DNA of 64,000 nt. It comes from Chitinophagaceae bacterium LGM1 (GTDB lineage: Bacteria; Bacteroidota; Bacteroidia; Chitinophagales; Chitinophagaceae). The stretch's first letter is position 1. The number at the start of each line of letters is the position of its first letter. The stretch spans positions 1,139,501 through 1,203,500 of the forward strand of contig CP075895.1 of the NCBI GenBank assembly GCA_018604165.1, read 5' to 3'. A model generated the notes under the pieces. That model made no database searches and was not told the DNA's origin. It was given only the letters and a program-made list of their open reading frames with translations. The position numbers and the translations under genes are program-made. Positions 8,682-18,222 of the stretch are shown piece after piece.

Positions 8682-11255
8682 ATGCGGCTTTTTATCACCC
8701 TGTTTGTTGTAATGATGACAGCCTGCTTGCACGTTGGTGCACAGCAGGTAAGTGCTTTGCAGCAAAAATACAAGCCATCTTTTGTGCAGGGCAGTATCAA
8801 AAAATACATCAGGGATATAGAGCGTCAAACTAATATCCCTGTTTCGTTCAGTGCAGCTTATGTAGATGTGCGGCATACGGTACAGTTGCCGCTTGCAGAG
8901 CAAACCTTGCAGGAAGCACTCACTACACTGCTTGCCGGGCAAGCTGTAAGCCTGCAGGAAAGTAATGGTAAAATACTCATCGTATCGGCAATGGTAAAAG
9001 AAAAGCCAGCAGCAAAACAAATCGTTAGTGGATATGTGAAAGAACTGCAGAATAGAGAAGTGCTGATAGGCTGTATTGTGTATGCACCCGAGTTGGGCAT
9101 TGGGGCAACAACCAACAGCTATGGCTTTTACAGCCTGACACTGCCTGCAGGCAGACACAAAATAGTATGCACTTACATAGGATATACACCTGATACATTT
9201 TACACAGGCGATGCCGCTACAGGCAGAAGGGATGTGATGCTGAAAATACAAAGCACCCTGAAAGAAGTAAGTGTAACATCTGAAAAAGAGCTGAGTGCAG
9301 ACCACCTGCACCTAACCTACAACGATATACATAAAAGACCTGCCATACTGGGCGAAAACGATGTGATGCGGGCATTGCAACATATTGCAGGCGTACAATC
9401 GGGTACGGATGCTACCAACACCGTAATGGTACGTGGCGGCGACCCGGGACAAAATCTGCACTTGCTGGATGGTGTGCCGCTTTATTATACCGACCACCTG
9501 TTTGGTTTTACATCTGTATATAACGCAGAAGCTATTAAGTCGGTAGATTTTCATAAAGGTGCATTCCCATCAAGGTATGGTGGCAGGCTGTCTTCTGTAA
9601 TAGATGTAAATACTAAAGATGGCGATATGCAACGCTGGGGTGGCCAGTTTACCATGGGCTTGCTGAAGGGCAGCCTGAATGTGGAAGGGCCGTTGTTGAA
9701 AGATAAAGCATCCATCATGGTATCTGCCAGGCGTACCTGGCTGGATATGTTGTGGCGGCCTTTTACGAATGATTTGCTGTTTAATTTTTATGATATAAAC
9801 GTAAAAACAAACTACATACTGAATCCTAACAACAGGTTATACATCAGCGTATACAACGGCAGAGATGTAATGGGGTTAGGGATTGGCAATGAAGGTACAA
9901 AAGCTAAATGGGGCAACCTTGTAGCCAGCGCCAAATGGAACAGCATTATTAATCCGAAATTTTTCCTGAACAGTATGGTTACTTTCAGCAGGTTTCAGTA
10001 TTCGCTGGAAGATAAACGACAGTTGATAAACAATAATGGTATCTCAACCGACGGAGAGTATAAAGGTAATTCTCTCATCAGCGACCTTGCGCTGCGCCTG
10101 AAGGCAAACTGGTATGCTACAGCTACACAAAAAGTAGAATTCGGCATACACCTGAGCACTGCTAAGTTTGTGCCAGTAGAGTTGCTTTACTTAAATGTGC
10201 AGCAAATTTACAGCACATCTATTGTGCCGACAGATAAGTTTCAGTCGAACGAATTTGTATTGTTTTTTGAAGATGAAGTGCAGATAAATAAAAGATGGAT
10301 GATAAGGCCGGGCATACATTTTGCCAATTGGTTCAGCAATCGTTTCAACTACTCTAGTGTGCAGCCGCGTTTTTATACATCTTACAGGCTGGCAGAGAAG
10401 CATAGCATTTATGCATCTTACACACAAATGGCGCAGTTTCTGCACATGATAAGTAACAACAGCTTCGGATTGCCGACAGACTTCTGGTTGCCTAGCTCAT
10501 CAAGAATAGAACCCGAAGAAGCGGCACTGTACACAGCGGGCTACATGGGCAAACCAGGTAAGGGCTTTACTTACAATGTAGAAGGCTACTACAAGCATAT
10601 TGATAACACGACTACCTACAATATGGGTAAGAACATATTTGATAACTCGCTGAAATGGGATGAGAAGATAATACAAGGCACAGGCTGGAGTTATGGCGGT
10701 GAGGTGTCTGTAAAAAAGGATATAGGAGATTTTGAATGGTCGGCAGCCTACACCTTATCATGGACGTGGCGAAAGTTTGCACAGCTTAATGGTGGCAAGC
10801 CCTTTCCATATCGGTTTGACAGGCGGCATAATGTGAAGACAACTTTGCGCTACCAGCCATCTGCCCGATTTGATGCTACAGCTACATGGTGCTATATGTC
10901 TGGTGAGGCAATAACATTGCCTGACCAGATATATCCTGATTTTGATAACAGCCTGCACATTAACCCGGGTGTAGGGCAAACAAGTGCAAACTATACCTAC
11001 AACTTTGTGGAATGGAATAACTACAGGCTGCCTGCAATACACAGGTTGGACATAGGATTGAATTTTACTAAAAGGAAAGGTAAACGTATGGAGCGTATAT
11101 GGTCGGTTGGGGTTTTTAATCTGTATGGCAGGCGAAACGTGATGTATGTAGAATTGGTAAACGAAACAGGTGATGGTGGTACAGGCGACTTTAAGTTGAG
11201 AGGTATGAGCTTTTTGCAATACATACCACATATAAGTTACAGGCTGAAGTTTTAA
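8682..11255 (+). CDS. TonB-dependent outer-membrane receptor with N-terminal STN signalling domain
   Basis: Outer-membrane transporter that both imports a ligand and signals through FecR. The start at 8682, 2 nt after fecR, gives a signal peptide (MRLFITLFVVMMTACLHVGAQ); a longer in-frame start inside fecR (8616) is unlikely. Domains: STN/secretin-like (~30-105; IKKYIRDIERQTNIPVSF, QTLQEALTTLLAGQAVSL), carboxypeptidase-like regulatory domain (~115-195; VSGYVKELQNREVLIGCIVY, TTNSYGFYSLTLPAGRH), plug (~220-320; VMRALQHIAGVQSG, VMVRGGDPGQNLHLLDGVPL, FPSRYGGRLSSVIDV), then a 22-strand-type barrel ending SFLQYIPHISYRLKF. STN is diagnostic of trans-envelope signalling. Ligand cannot be read; no SusD partner follows, but a DUF4249 lipoprotein does. 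Confidence 0.93.
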   Translation: MRLFITLFVVMMTACLHVGAQQVSALQQKYKPSFVQGSIKKYIRDIERQTNIPVSFSAAYVDVRHTVQLPLAEQTLQEALTTLLAGQAVSLQESNGKILIVSAMVKEKPAAKQIVSGYVKELQNREVLIGCIVYAPELGIGATTNSYGFYSLTLPAGRHKIVCTYIGYTPDTFYTGDAATGRRDVMLKIQSTLKEVSVTSEKELSADHLHLTYNDIHKRPAILGENDVMRALQHIAGVQSGTDATNTVMVRGGDPGQNLHLLDGVPLYYTDHLFGFTSVYNAEAIKSVDFHKGAFPSRYGGRLSSVIDVNTKDGDMQRWGGQFTMGLLKGSLNVEGPLLKDKASIMVSARRTWLDMLWRPFTNDLLFNFYDINVKTNYILNPNNRLYISVYNGRDVMGLGIGNEGTKAKWGNLVASAKWNSIINPKFFLNSMVTFSRFQYSLEDKRQLINNNGISTDGEYKGNSLISDLALRLKANWYATATQKVEFGIHLSTAKFVPVELLYLNVQQIYSTSIVPTDKFQSNEFVLFFEDEVQINKRWMIRPGIHFANWFSNRFNYSSVQPRFYTSYRLAEKHSIYASYTQMAQFLHMISNNSFGLPTDFWLPSSSRIEPEEAALYTAGYMGKPGKGFTYNVEGYYKHIDNTTTYNMGKNIFDNSLKWDEKIIQGTGWSYGGEVSVKKDIGDFEWSAAYTLSWTWRKFAQLNGGKPFPYRFDRRHNVKTTLRYQPSARFDATATWCYMSGEAITLPDQIYPDFDNSLHINPGVGQTSANYTYNFVEWNNYRLPAIHRLDIGLNFTKRKGKRMERIWSVGVFNLYGRRNVMYVELVNETGDGGTGDFKLRGMSFLQYIPHISYRLKF

Positions 11256-11257
11256 GA

Positions 11258-12301
11258 ATGTATTATAAACATATCATACGGTTGGGTTTGTGTAGCATGG
11301 CTATTGCTGGCATGGCTGCATGTAGTAAAGAGCTTGACTTGCCAAATGTATCGGGCGAAAAGAAAATAGCGTTGATAGGGGAGTTTGTAGCAGGCGATAG
11401 TTTTTACCTGCGTGCCGGGCAGAGTGTTGCTATGAAGAGTGGCAGTGGGTTGCGCTTTCAGTTGCTGAACGGGTTGCAAATGACATTGCAGGACAGTAAT
11501 GGTAGTTTCATCAACATATACGGCTATAACGATACGTTTTCGCAACGTATGTACACATTGCCATTCAGCAGTAGCCAATCTGCAAAGCATGGTAATGTAT
11601 ATGTGATAACGGCTACACACCCAGATTTGGGTACGGCATCTGCAAAGGTGAGCATACCATCGCCGATAGATGCGTTAGTGACAGATACCGTAACAGGGTT
11701 GTATAATACAGAGAGGGTGCTGAAAGTGAAAGTAATGTTGAAAGATAATGGAACTACTACTGACTATTATGTAATAGAAGCGCTAAAACAAAAAATGAAT
11801 GTTACAGGTTACTTTATGAATAACGGCGCGTGGCAAAAAATAGAAGATAACAGACCGTTGTACGAAGAGCAAAAAGCTGCTGGTACTGCTGTTACAAAGT
11901 TTGATACCGCATATTACAGGGATTATGTAAGGCAACCCGTTTACACTGCCGATGTAAACGCTGAAAATATTAATGATGTAGGCCTTTTCAACAAAAGCCG
12001 CCGTGTATTGCTGAAAGATGTACGCTTTAGTGGTAGTGTGTACGAAACGGATGTGTATGTTACACAAACTGCCGATTCGCTATACGATTATGCCAAGGGC
12101 CGCGTTATAGTGTACATAAAATCAGTATCGGCAGATTATTTCAAATTCCTCAAAAGCTATGAAACCTACGACCCAGCGATAGGGTTTACTACATTTGGCC
12201 AGCCAGTGCAGATAGAAGGCAATGTAGTGAATGGTATGGGCATGATAGGTGGTGTATCTCAGGTAAAGTATACCTACCTGAAAGATAATTGGAATTATTA
12301 A
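11258..12301 (+). CDS. DUF4249 lipoprotein, partner of the upstream TonB receptor
   Basis: A 347-residue predicted outer-membrane lipoprotein. The signal sequence ends in a lipobox (GMAACSKEL, lipidated Cys). The body has the DUF4249 pattern: KKIALIGEFVAGDSFYLRAGQSV near the N-terminus, then a beta-rich middle, and a C-terminal DYFKFLKSYETY segment found in this family. It starts 2 nt after the receptor stop. DUF4249 proteins are typically encoded beside TonB receptors in Bacteroidota and are thought to assist ligand capture, but no biochemical role is established. A paralogue sits at 14689. Confidence 0.87.
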   Translation: MYYKHIIRLGLCSMAIAGMAACSKELDLPNVSGEKKIALIGEFVAGDSFYLRAGQSVAMKSGSGLRFQLLNGLQMTLQDSNGSFINIYGYNDTFSQRMYTLPFSSSQSAKHGNVYVITATHPDLGTASAKVSIPSPIDALVTDTVTGLYNTERVLKVKVMLKDNGTTTDYYVIEALKQKMNVTGYFMNNGAWQKIEDNRPLYEEQKAAGTAVTKFDTAYYRDYVRQPVYTADVNAENINDVGLFNKSRRVLLKDVRFSGSVYETDVYVTQTADSLYDYAKGRVIVYIKSVSADYFKFLKSYETYDPAIGFTTFGQPVQIEGNVVNGMGMIGGVSQVKYTYLKDNWNY

Positions 12302-12364
12302 GTTTCCTGCGTATAGGGGTAGCTGCCCGATGCTGCGTTTTACTATCATAAATACAAATAGTAA

Positions 12365-14665
12365 ATGAAAGCAAGTATCCTTGCAGCGATTGCAACTATT
12401 ATGCTGCCCCTATTTACATGGGCTCAACAAGTAACCATCAGCGGCTATATTACTGAAAAGAAAAGCGGCGAACGCCTGATAGGTGCTACTGTTTACATCC
12501 CCGAAAAAAATGCAGGTACTACAACCAATGCTTTTGGTTTTTATTCACTCACCATACCTGCAGATAGTGTTACGGTGAAGGTGTCTTATGTAGGTTATGC
12601 AGGTTTCAGTAAAGCATTATCGCTGCGTGGTAATGTAACACTGAATATGGAGATGGAACTATCCAAAGACATGAAAGAGGTAGTGGTAACAAGCAAAAAG
12701 GATGCGATACAGGAACGTACACAAATGAGTACCATAGACCTGCCCATTGAAACTATCAAATCATTACCCGCTTTTCTGGGTGAGGTAGATGTGCTGAAAG
12801 CGTTGCAACTGTTGCCCGGCGTGCAGGCAGGCAATGAAGGCTCTACAGGCATCTACGTACGCGGTGGCGGCCCCGACCAAAACCTGATATTGCTGGACGG
12901 TGTGCCTGTATATAATGCCAGCCACTTATTTGGATTTTTCAGTGTGTTCAATGCAGATGCCATACGTAGTGTAGAGTTGGTGAAGGGAGGCTTCCCTGCA
13001 AGGTATGGCGGAAGGTTATCGTCTATCATTGACATTAATATGAAAGAGGGTAATAAGAACAAACTGCATGGCGAAGGTGGTATAGGGTTGATAGCATCGA
13101 GGCTGACGTTGGAGGGGCCAATACAAAAGGGTAAATCTTCATTTATGATTTCGGGCAGGAGAACGTATTACGATATACTTGCCAAACCCTTTATTCGCGG
13201 CAATACAAAAGGGGGTTATTTCTTTTACGACCTGAACGGTAAAGTAAACTTTAAACTGAGTAAAAAAGACCACTTGTATGTAAGCGGTTACTTTGGTAAC
13301 GATAAGTTTTATGCTAAGCAAAAACAAAGTGCCGACCAGACATACAGCAGTTCTTTTAATACCGACCTGAAGTGGGGTAATGCTACCGCTGTAGCGCGCT
13401 GGAATCACCAGTACAATAACAAGCTATTCGGCAACCTGACAAGCTACTACAGCCAATACAGGTTTGTTATTGCTGCACAAACAAAGAGTACATTTTCCGG
13501 TACAAACGAAGAATATTTACTGAAATACTCATCTGGTATAAATGATGTGGCTATGAAGTATGACTTTGATTATATACCACACCCCAATCATTATATAAAA
13601 ACAGGTGTTGGATATATATACCATACCTACAAGCCGGGCGCACAACAAACAAAAGTGAGTGCTGCGGGTTACAAACAAGATACTACTGTAGGTACAAAAG
13701 ATATTTATGCGGGAGAGATTGATGCATATGTAGAAGACGACATCAAAATATCCAACTCATTGAAAGCAAACATAGGTGTACACTGGACGGGGTTTGCGGT
13801 ACAAAACAGTTTTTATCATGCCATACAGCCACGTGCAGCTCTGCGCTACCTGATAAATGAAAAGCTGAGTGCAAAAGCATCCTTCGTACAGATGAACCAA
13901 TTTATACACCTGCTTACTAATTCGTCCATAGGCTTGCCAACAGATTTGTGGGTACCTGTAACGGCGCGCGTACCCATGCAGAAGTCTTACCAAGGGGCAG
14001 CAGGTATTGCTTACACGCATAATACAGGCATAGAGGTAACAGTGGAAGGGTACTACAAAACAATGGATAATGTGATAGAGTATAAAGAAGGTGCCAGCTT
14101 TTTTAATGCCAGCAACAACTGGGAAGATAAAGTAGAAGTAGGCAAAGGCAGGAGTTATGGTGCAGAGCTGTTTTTGCAAAAAAAGAAAGGCAGATTTACC
14201 GGATTAATGGGCTATACACTATCGTGGACAAACAGACAATTTGCCAACCTGAATGGTGGCAAAGAATACCCGTACCGATATGACAGAAGGCACGACTTTA
14301 AAATAGCAGGCATCTATCAGCTAGCTAAAAATATAGAAGTGAGCGCAGAGTGGGTGTATGGTACAGGTAATGCCATCACGTTGCCGATAGGTTATTACAA
14401 CGGTCCGGATGGTGCGAGTATACAAGTATTCGGTTCAAGAAACGGTTACAGAATGCCGCCGTATCACAGGGCAGATGTGAGCATAAAATTCATGAAACGC
14501 AAACCGAATTGGGAACGCGCATGGGTGATTGCAGCTTATAACGCGTATAACCGATACAATCCGTTTTACATCTACAGCAGCACCAATAGCCAGGGAAATA
14601 CAGTGTTTAAGCAGATGAGTTTATTCCCTATTATACCATCTATCAGTTACCAATTTAAGTTTTAA
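12365..14665 (+). CDS. TonB-dependent receptor without STN domain
   Basis: Second outer-membrane transporter of the operon, 766 residues. Signal peptide MKASILAAIATIMLPLFTWAQ, carboxypeptidase-like regulatory domain (~22-105; ISGYITEKKSGERLIGATVY, TTNAFGFYSLTIPADSVTVKV), plug (~120-225; VLKALQLLPGVQAGNEGSTGI, GGGPDQNLILLDGVPVYNASH) and barrel ending SLFPIIPSISYQFKF. It is clearly related to the receptor at 8682 (shared LLDGVPxY, HLFGF, FPxRYGGRLSSxID, NGGKxxPYRxDRRH) but lacks the STN domain, so it can transport but not signal. The pair looks like an internal duplication. It is 63 nt downstream of the first DUF4249 gene and followed after 23 nt by a second. Confidence 0.93.
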   Translation: MKASILAAIATIMLPLFTWAQQVTISGYITEKKSGERLIGATVYIPEKNAGTTTNAFGFYSLTIPADSVTVKVSYVGYAGFSKALSLRGNVTLNMEMELSKDMKEVVVTSKKDAIQERTQMSTIDLPIETIKSLPAFLGEVDVLKALQLLPGVQAGNEGSTGIYVRGGGPDQNLILLDGVPVYNASHLFGFFSVFNADAIRSVELVKGGFPARYGGRLSSIIDINMKEGNKNKLHGEGGIGLIASRLTLEGPIQKGKSSFMISGRRTYYDILAKPFIRGNTKGGYFFYDLNGKVNFKLSKKDHLYVSGYFGNDKFYAKQKQSADQTYSSSFNTDLKWGNATAVARWNHQYNNKLFGNLTSYYSQYRFVIAAQTKSTFSGTNEEYLLKYSSGINDVAMKYDFDYIPHPNHYIKTGVGYIYHTYKPGAQQTKVSAAGYKQDTTVGTKDIYAGEIDAYVEDDIKISNSLKANIGVHWTGFAVQNSFYHAIQPRAALRYLINEKLSAKASFVQMNQFIHLLTNSSIGLPTDLWVPVTARVPMQKSYQGAAGIAYTHNTGIEVTVEGYYKTMDNVIEYKEGASFFNASNNWEDKVEVGKGRSYGAELFLQKKKGRFTGLMGYTLSWTNRQFANLNGGKEYPYRYDRRHDFKIAGIYQLAKNIEVSAEWVYGTGNAITLPIGYYNGPDGASIQVFGSRNGYRMPPYHRADVSIKFMKRKPNWERAWVIAAYNAYNRYNPFYIYSSTNSQGNTVFKQMSLFPIIPSISYQFKF

Positions 14666-14688
14666 TAAAACAACAAAATAGCATAAAG

Positions 14689-15594
14689 ATGAACAGGAAT
14701 TATATAGTAGCGGCTTTAGGTATAGTAATGCTGACAGCCTGCGAAAAAGAGATAAAAGTAAAAGTGCCGGAGTATCAATCGAAACTTGTTATAAACAGCA
14801 ATACGGAAGTGGGTGATAGTTTTCGGGTAACGATAGGCAAGTCTATGGGCATACTGAAATATAAGGCAGGACAAGACTTGCAGATAAAAGATGCAACTGT
14901 ACTATTGTATGAAGGAAATAAACTCGCTGATACGATGCGTTATGATATTTTTGCAGGTGTGTATACATCAAAAATATTGGCAAAGCAAGGGGTGTCTTAT
15001 AGCATCAGTGCTAAGGTAGGTAATGGACAAGAAGCAACTGCCAATACAAAAGTACCGTCGTATGTACCCATACAAAGTGTGCAGCGTATAGCCAAAGCAA
15101 GGTTGGATATTGATGGTGTGCAACAGGATGAGCTACGGATAAAGTTTACAGACCCGCCAGGGCAGGGCGACTATTACGTATTGAGCATCATTAAACCTAT
15201 GGATACCCTTGATGAATACGGATACACAGGTTGTATTAATACAGTTGATGCGAGTGTGGAAAGTATCTATAATGAAGAGATAGACCAGAATACATGCCTT
15301 GACGGTGGTGTTATATTTATAAGAGATGCACTGTTTAACGGTACCACAAAAGAGTTGAGGCTGTTTGTACAAAGCGCATATATAGAGCCGTATATAATAG
15401 ATGGACAGACTGTGAATGCAATAGTAGTATTGCGCCATGTAACAGAAGACTACTTCAGGTTTAAAAAATCTTACAAGTTTGCATCTGCCAATGCAGGTAA
15501 CCCTTTTTCAGAACCAACGAATGTATATACGAATGTAAAAAACGGGTATGGTGTTTTCAGCGTAATGAGCTATGACGAGAAAGAAGTGAAATAG
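14689..15594 (+). CDS. DUF4249 lipoprotein, partner of the second TonB receptor
   Basis: A 301-residue lipoprotein with lipobox VMLTACEKE. It has the same layout as the protein at 11258: SKLVINSNTEVGDSFRVTIGKS, a beta-rich core with KVPSYVPIQSVQRI, and the C-terminal DYFRFKKSYKFA motif. It is shorter than its paralogue, mainly in the middle. Last gene of the operon; a terminator follows at 15615-15649. As with other DUF4249 proteins a role in binding substrate at the outer membrane is inferred from constant linkage to TonB receptors. Confidence 0.87.
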   Translation: MNRNYIVAALGIVMLTACEKEIKVKVPEYQSKLVINSNTEVGDSFRVTIGKSMGILKYKAGQDLQIKDATVLLYEGNKLADTMRYDIFAGVYTSKILAKQGVSYSISAKVGNGQEATANTKVPSYVPIQSVQRIAKARLDIDGVQQDELRIKFTDPPGQGDYYVLSIIKPMDTLDEYGYTGCINTVDASVESIYNEEIDQNTCLDGGVIFIRDALFNGTTKELRLFVQSAYIEPYIIDGQTVNAIVVLRHVTEDYFRFKKSYKFASANAGNPFSEPTNVYTNVKNGYGVFSVMSYDEKEVK

Positions 15595-15614
15595 GCGGGA
15601 AGTGTAACATAGAG

Positions 15615-15649
15615 AAAGGCAGCCTTCATCGCGTGGGCTGCTTTTTGTT
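15615..15649 (+). terminator. intrinsic terminator of the sigma/FecR/TonB operon
   Basis: Stem AAAGGCAGCC / GGCTGCTTTT (10 bp with one G-U pair, loop about 11 nt), followed by more T (TGTTTTTTT). It also sits just beyond the stop of the convergent gene at 15653. Confidence 0.8.
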
Positions 15650-15652
15650 TTT

Positions 15653-16516
15653 TTAGTGTGTGACCTGTATCGTTTTGTTGTAGAAATGATACGTACTTTT
15701 TATGGTAATGTAATATGTGCCGACAGGAAATGATGTGGTGCTGATGGTATTCTTCTTTGTCAGCAGCAGCTTTTGGTAAATGGGCTTGCCGCTAGTATTG
15801 TATACAGTAAGTAATGCCGGGAATAGTTGGTTAGTTTGAATATGTACGATTGCATCGGCAGGGTTGGGGTATATACTGATGTCAGGTTGCATAAAGGTGT
15901 TACCAATGCTTGTGCTTGTGTCTATGCCTGGGGGTATAGAATCTTGTAAAGTAATGGACATGGTATTACCTGCTTTGTCATTACTTGGCTTGCCGTCGTA
16001 GTCTACCGCATTCACGATGGCATACAGTGTCAACTTGCCCGACGATGTTTTGGGCGATTGCCATTCCAATACATCTTTAAACCATCCGGTAGTATCGGCA
16101 GGTATGCGGGTGTAGTGTTCTGCAATATTGGGGCTGGCTTGCGGATGCCCGTGCCCGTAGCTGCCGAATGATGTGAATTTTCCTTTTGGCGTATTATTGC
16201 TATCAAGCAACAGCATCTGGTAGCCGAAAGTAGTGTAGGTGCTGTGCCTGCCACGTATGGTAATGACGTATGTTTGAGAAGCTGTGTAGTAGCGGATGCT
16301 GTCACCAGATATCTGTACCTTTTTACGGATGCTGATGGTGCTGAAAGTTGTATCTGCACCACCATTATGACAGTTGCCGCAATTGCCTGCGCCAGGACTG
16401 CCTGTTTGGTTGCCGATGCCACCAGTAGCTGGCCCGCCATGATAAGCAGATAAGGTGAGGATGATGAATGCTGCCAACACTATGGTAGCTGCATAGTGTT
16501 TGGGTGCGGCTTTCAT
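15653..16516 (-). CDS. T9SS-secreted protein with CxxCH haem-type motif, choice-of-anchor V / Reelin-like
   Basis: A 287-residue exported protein. Signal peptide with TIVLAAFIILTLSAY, then a short segment GNQTGSPGAGNCGNCHNGG carrying a CxxCH motif (residues 46-50), the attachment site for c-type haem. Residues ~60-200 resemble the Reelin-like/choice-of-anchor V domain (YVITIRGRHSTYTTFGYQMLLLD, WFKDVLEWQSPKTSSGKLTLYAIVNAVDYDGKPSNDKAGN). The C-terminus (ISIYPNPADAIVHIQTNQ...VGTYYITIKS) is a type A T9SS sorting domain. Its ATG overlaps the stop of the upstream cytochrome-like gene by 4 nt (ATGA), so the two are coupled. Whether the Cys pair really binds haem in this family is not settled. Confidence 0.85.
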   Translation of the reverse strand: MKAAPKHYAATIVLAAFIILTLSAYHGGPATGGIGNQTGSPGAGNCGNCHNGGADTTFSTISIRKKVQISGDSIRYYTASQTYVITIRGRHSTYTTFGYQMLLLDSNNTPKGKFTSFGSYGHGHPQASPNIAEHYTRIPADTTGWFKDVLEWQSPKTSSGKLTLYAIVNAVDYDGKPSNDKAGNTMSITLQDSIPPGIDTSTSIGNTFMQPDISIYPNPADAIVHIQTNQLFPALLTVYNTSGKPIYQKLLLTKKNTISTTSFPVGTYYITIKSTYHFYNKTIQVTH

Positions 16517-18027
16517 CGTGCGGTGTTTTTGAGTACAATGAATGGTATGCCAGCATTAACCCATTTATTCACCAATCCGTTGTCGGGTATCACTTCAAAA
16601 GCAAGTGAGCCGAGTATGATGTCTTCATCACCATCTTTGTCGTAGTCTGCCACATCCATTACTATCCACCTGCCAAGTGTAGGGTCGTTGATGGTGCTTG
16701 CTGTAAAGTTATTTTTACCATCGTTTTGCAAATAAACAAAACTTTCTTCGGGCTGGTGCTGATAATCGGGGAAGAATGAAATAGCTGCAATATCTATATC
16801 GCCGTCCTTGTCATAGTCGGCAGGCATAGCTGCATACGCGCCGTTCAGGTGGTAGAAGAAAGATTGTTTGAAATGATTTTGCCCGTCATTCATATATACA
16901 TAGATGCCGTGATAGTGTTTAAGGATAGGTTTGAAATCGGCATTGTCACCAGCGGTGTATATAATGTCCTCATGCCCATCTCCGTTAAAGTCGTAGAGCT
17001 TAAAGAAACTGGAGCCGTTTGATGGTGGAAAACGCAAAGCGGCTTCTTCCCTGAACTTGCCCTTACCCTCATTGTAATAAATATATATTCCCTCGTCGCC
17101 TTGCCCGAAGAGTGCTATGATGTCTTGTAGCTTATCGCCATTCAGGTCTTTGATGTAGGCTTTTATAGCACCGGGTTTATTACGAAGTATATTTTTGGTA
17201 AAGCTGCCATCGCCGTTGTTGTGCCACCATGCCAGCTTACCTGTCCATTTAGCAAACTCACAGGTTACAATATCCATTTGTTGATCGCCATCAAGGTCCG
17301 CATAAGCACTGTGCACAGGGCGTTGCAATGAGTCAAGTACTTTGAAAGGTTGCCTGTTGGCTACTTTTGGTAAGGACATGATAAAGCCGCTATTCATATC
17401 GGTAGGAGAAAAAGAACCCATCACCGTCAGCAGTAATTCTTGCGGAAACTCCTCTGCCCATACAGCCCCTTCTTTTACTTTAGCAGCCTGTATCAGTTTC
17501 AGGTCATTACCTACTACATTCAGCGATTGAGAATTGGCATCACCTATATATATAGTATTATCGGGGTTGAACTTTACATAAGTTACGGATGGTGGTGATA
17601 GTTTGTATTCGGGTATCAGCACTTCAAACTGCTTCAAACCTTTGCTGATAGTCTTTGCAGGGGGTGCTTGCAGTTTTTCTGGAGCGTTTGATAGGTAGTA
17701 GTTTTTTATTTGTTCCCATTCTTCATTACTCAATATCGGTTTTTCAGGAAATACGCCTGTTTGTTTTACAATATCCCTGCCGGGGCCGTCTTCCAGCAAT
17801 ACATCTATCAGCGAGTCGTGTTCTACAATACCCAGAAAAACACCCATACGCGGCAACATGTACGTTTTCCATGAATATTTATCGAGTAAATCGGGGGTAG
17901 GTACTACGTGACAGCTACCGCAATAGGTTTCGGCAAGTTGCTTGCCATCATTGGTATTTGCCTGTTCGTTGTTACACCCGATAGCAATCATCAGGATAGC
18001 TACTGCCGATACGATTATTCTTTTCAT
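16513..18027 (-). CDS. lipoprotein with c-type haem motif and FG-GAP/VCBS beta-propeller
   Basis: I place the start at 18027, giving MKRIIVSAVAILMIAIGCNN, a lipoprotein signal with the lipidated Cys at residue 18. The frame is open to 18237, but that extension is not signal-like. A single CxxCH follows at residues 36-40 (CGSCH), then a mono-haem-like segment (PTPDLLDKYSWKTYMLPRMG) and, from ~120, repeated FG-GAP/VCBS units with Ca-binding-like D-x-D-x-D loops (DLDGDQQMDIV, DLNGDKLQDII, DFNGDGHEDII, DYDKDGDIDI, DYDKDGDEDII). The length of 504 residues matches Bacteroidota haem/FG-GAP proteins. Likely an envelope redox or surface-binding protein; substrate unknown. First gene of a two-gene operon. 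Confidence 0.85.
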   Translation of the reverse strand: MKRIIVSAVAILMIAIGCNNEQANTNDGKQLAETYCGSCHVVPTPDLLDKYSWKTYMLPRMGVFLGIVEHDSLIDVLLEDGPGRDIVKQTGVFPEKPILSNEEWEQIKNYYLSNAPEKLQAPPAKTISKGLKQFEVLIPEYKLSPPSVTYVKFNPDNTIYIGDANSQSLNVVGNDLKLIQAAKVKEGAVWAEEFPQELLLTVMGSFSPTDMNSGFIMSLPKVANRQPFKVLDSLQRPVHSAYADLDGDQQMDIVTCEFAKWTGKLAWWHNNGDGSFTKNILRNKPGAIKAYIKDLNGDKLQDIIALFGQGDEGIYIYYNEGKGKFREEAALRFPPSNGSSFFKLYDFNGDGHEDIIYTAGDNADFKPILKHYHGIYVYMNDGQNHFKQSFFYHLNGAYAAMPADYDKDGDIDIAAISFFPDYQHQPEESFVYLQNDGKNNFTASTINDPTLGRWIVMDVADYDKDGDEDIILGSLAFEVIPDNGLVNKWVNAGIPFIVLKNTAR

Positions 18028-18186
18028 AAGCCCGAAAACAAACCTGCAAGCTATATATATGCAAGTGGTAGGGCAATGTATGCTATGTTTCCTTTGTGTT
18101 ATTTTTTTTAGCATGGTATTTGTTGTACCGTGTTTTGTTAGCTGTTTCTTATGATAGTTTAGAAGAACATTAGACAAAACAATGCA

Positions 18187-18222
18187 GTTACCGCAACATA
18201 GCGACAAATGTTCGCGGGTAAC
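18187..18222. repeat. imperfect inverted repeat between divergent genes
   Basis: Arms GTTACCGCAACAT (18187-18199) and ATGTTCGCGGGTAAC (18208-18222) match as an interrupted palindrome with 8 nt between. It lies in the 298-nt gap between the haem lipoprotein (minus) and the phosphatase (plus), and its right arm overlaps the first 11-bp operator unit. It could be an operator; role unknown. Confidence 0.4.
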
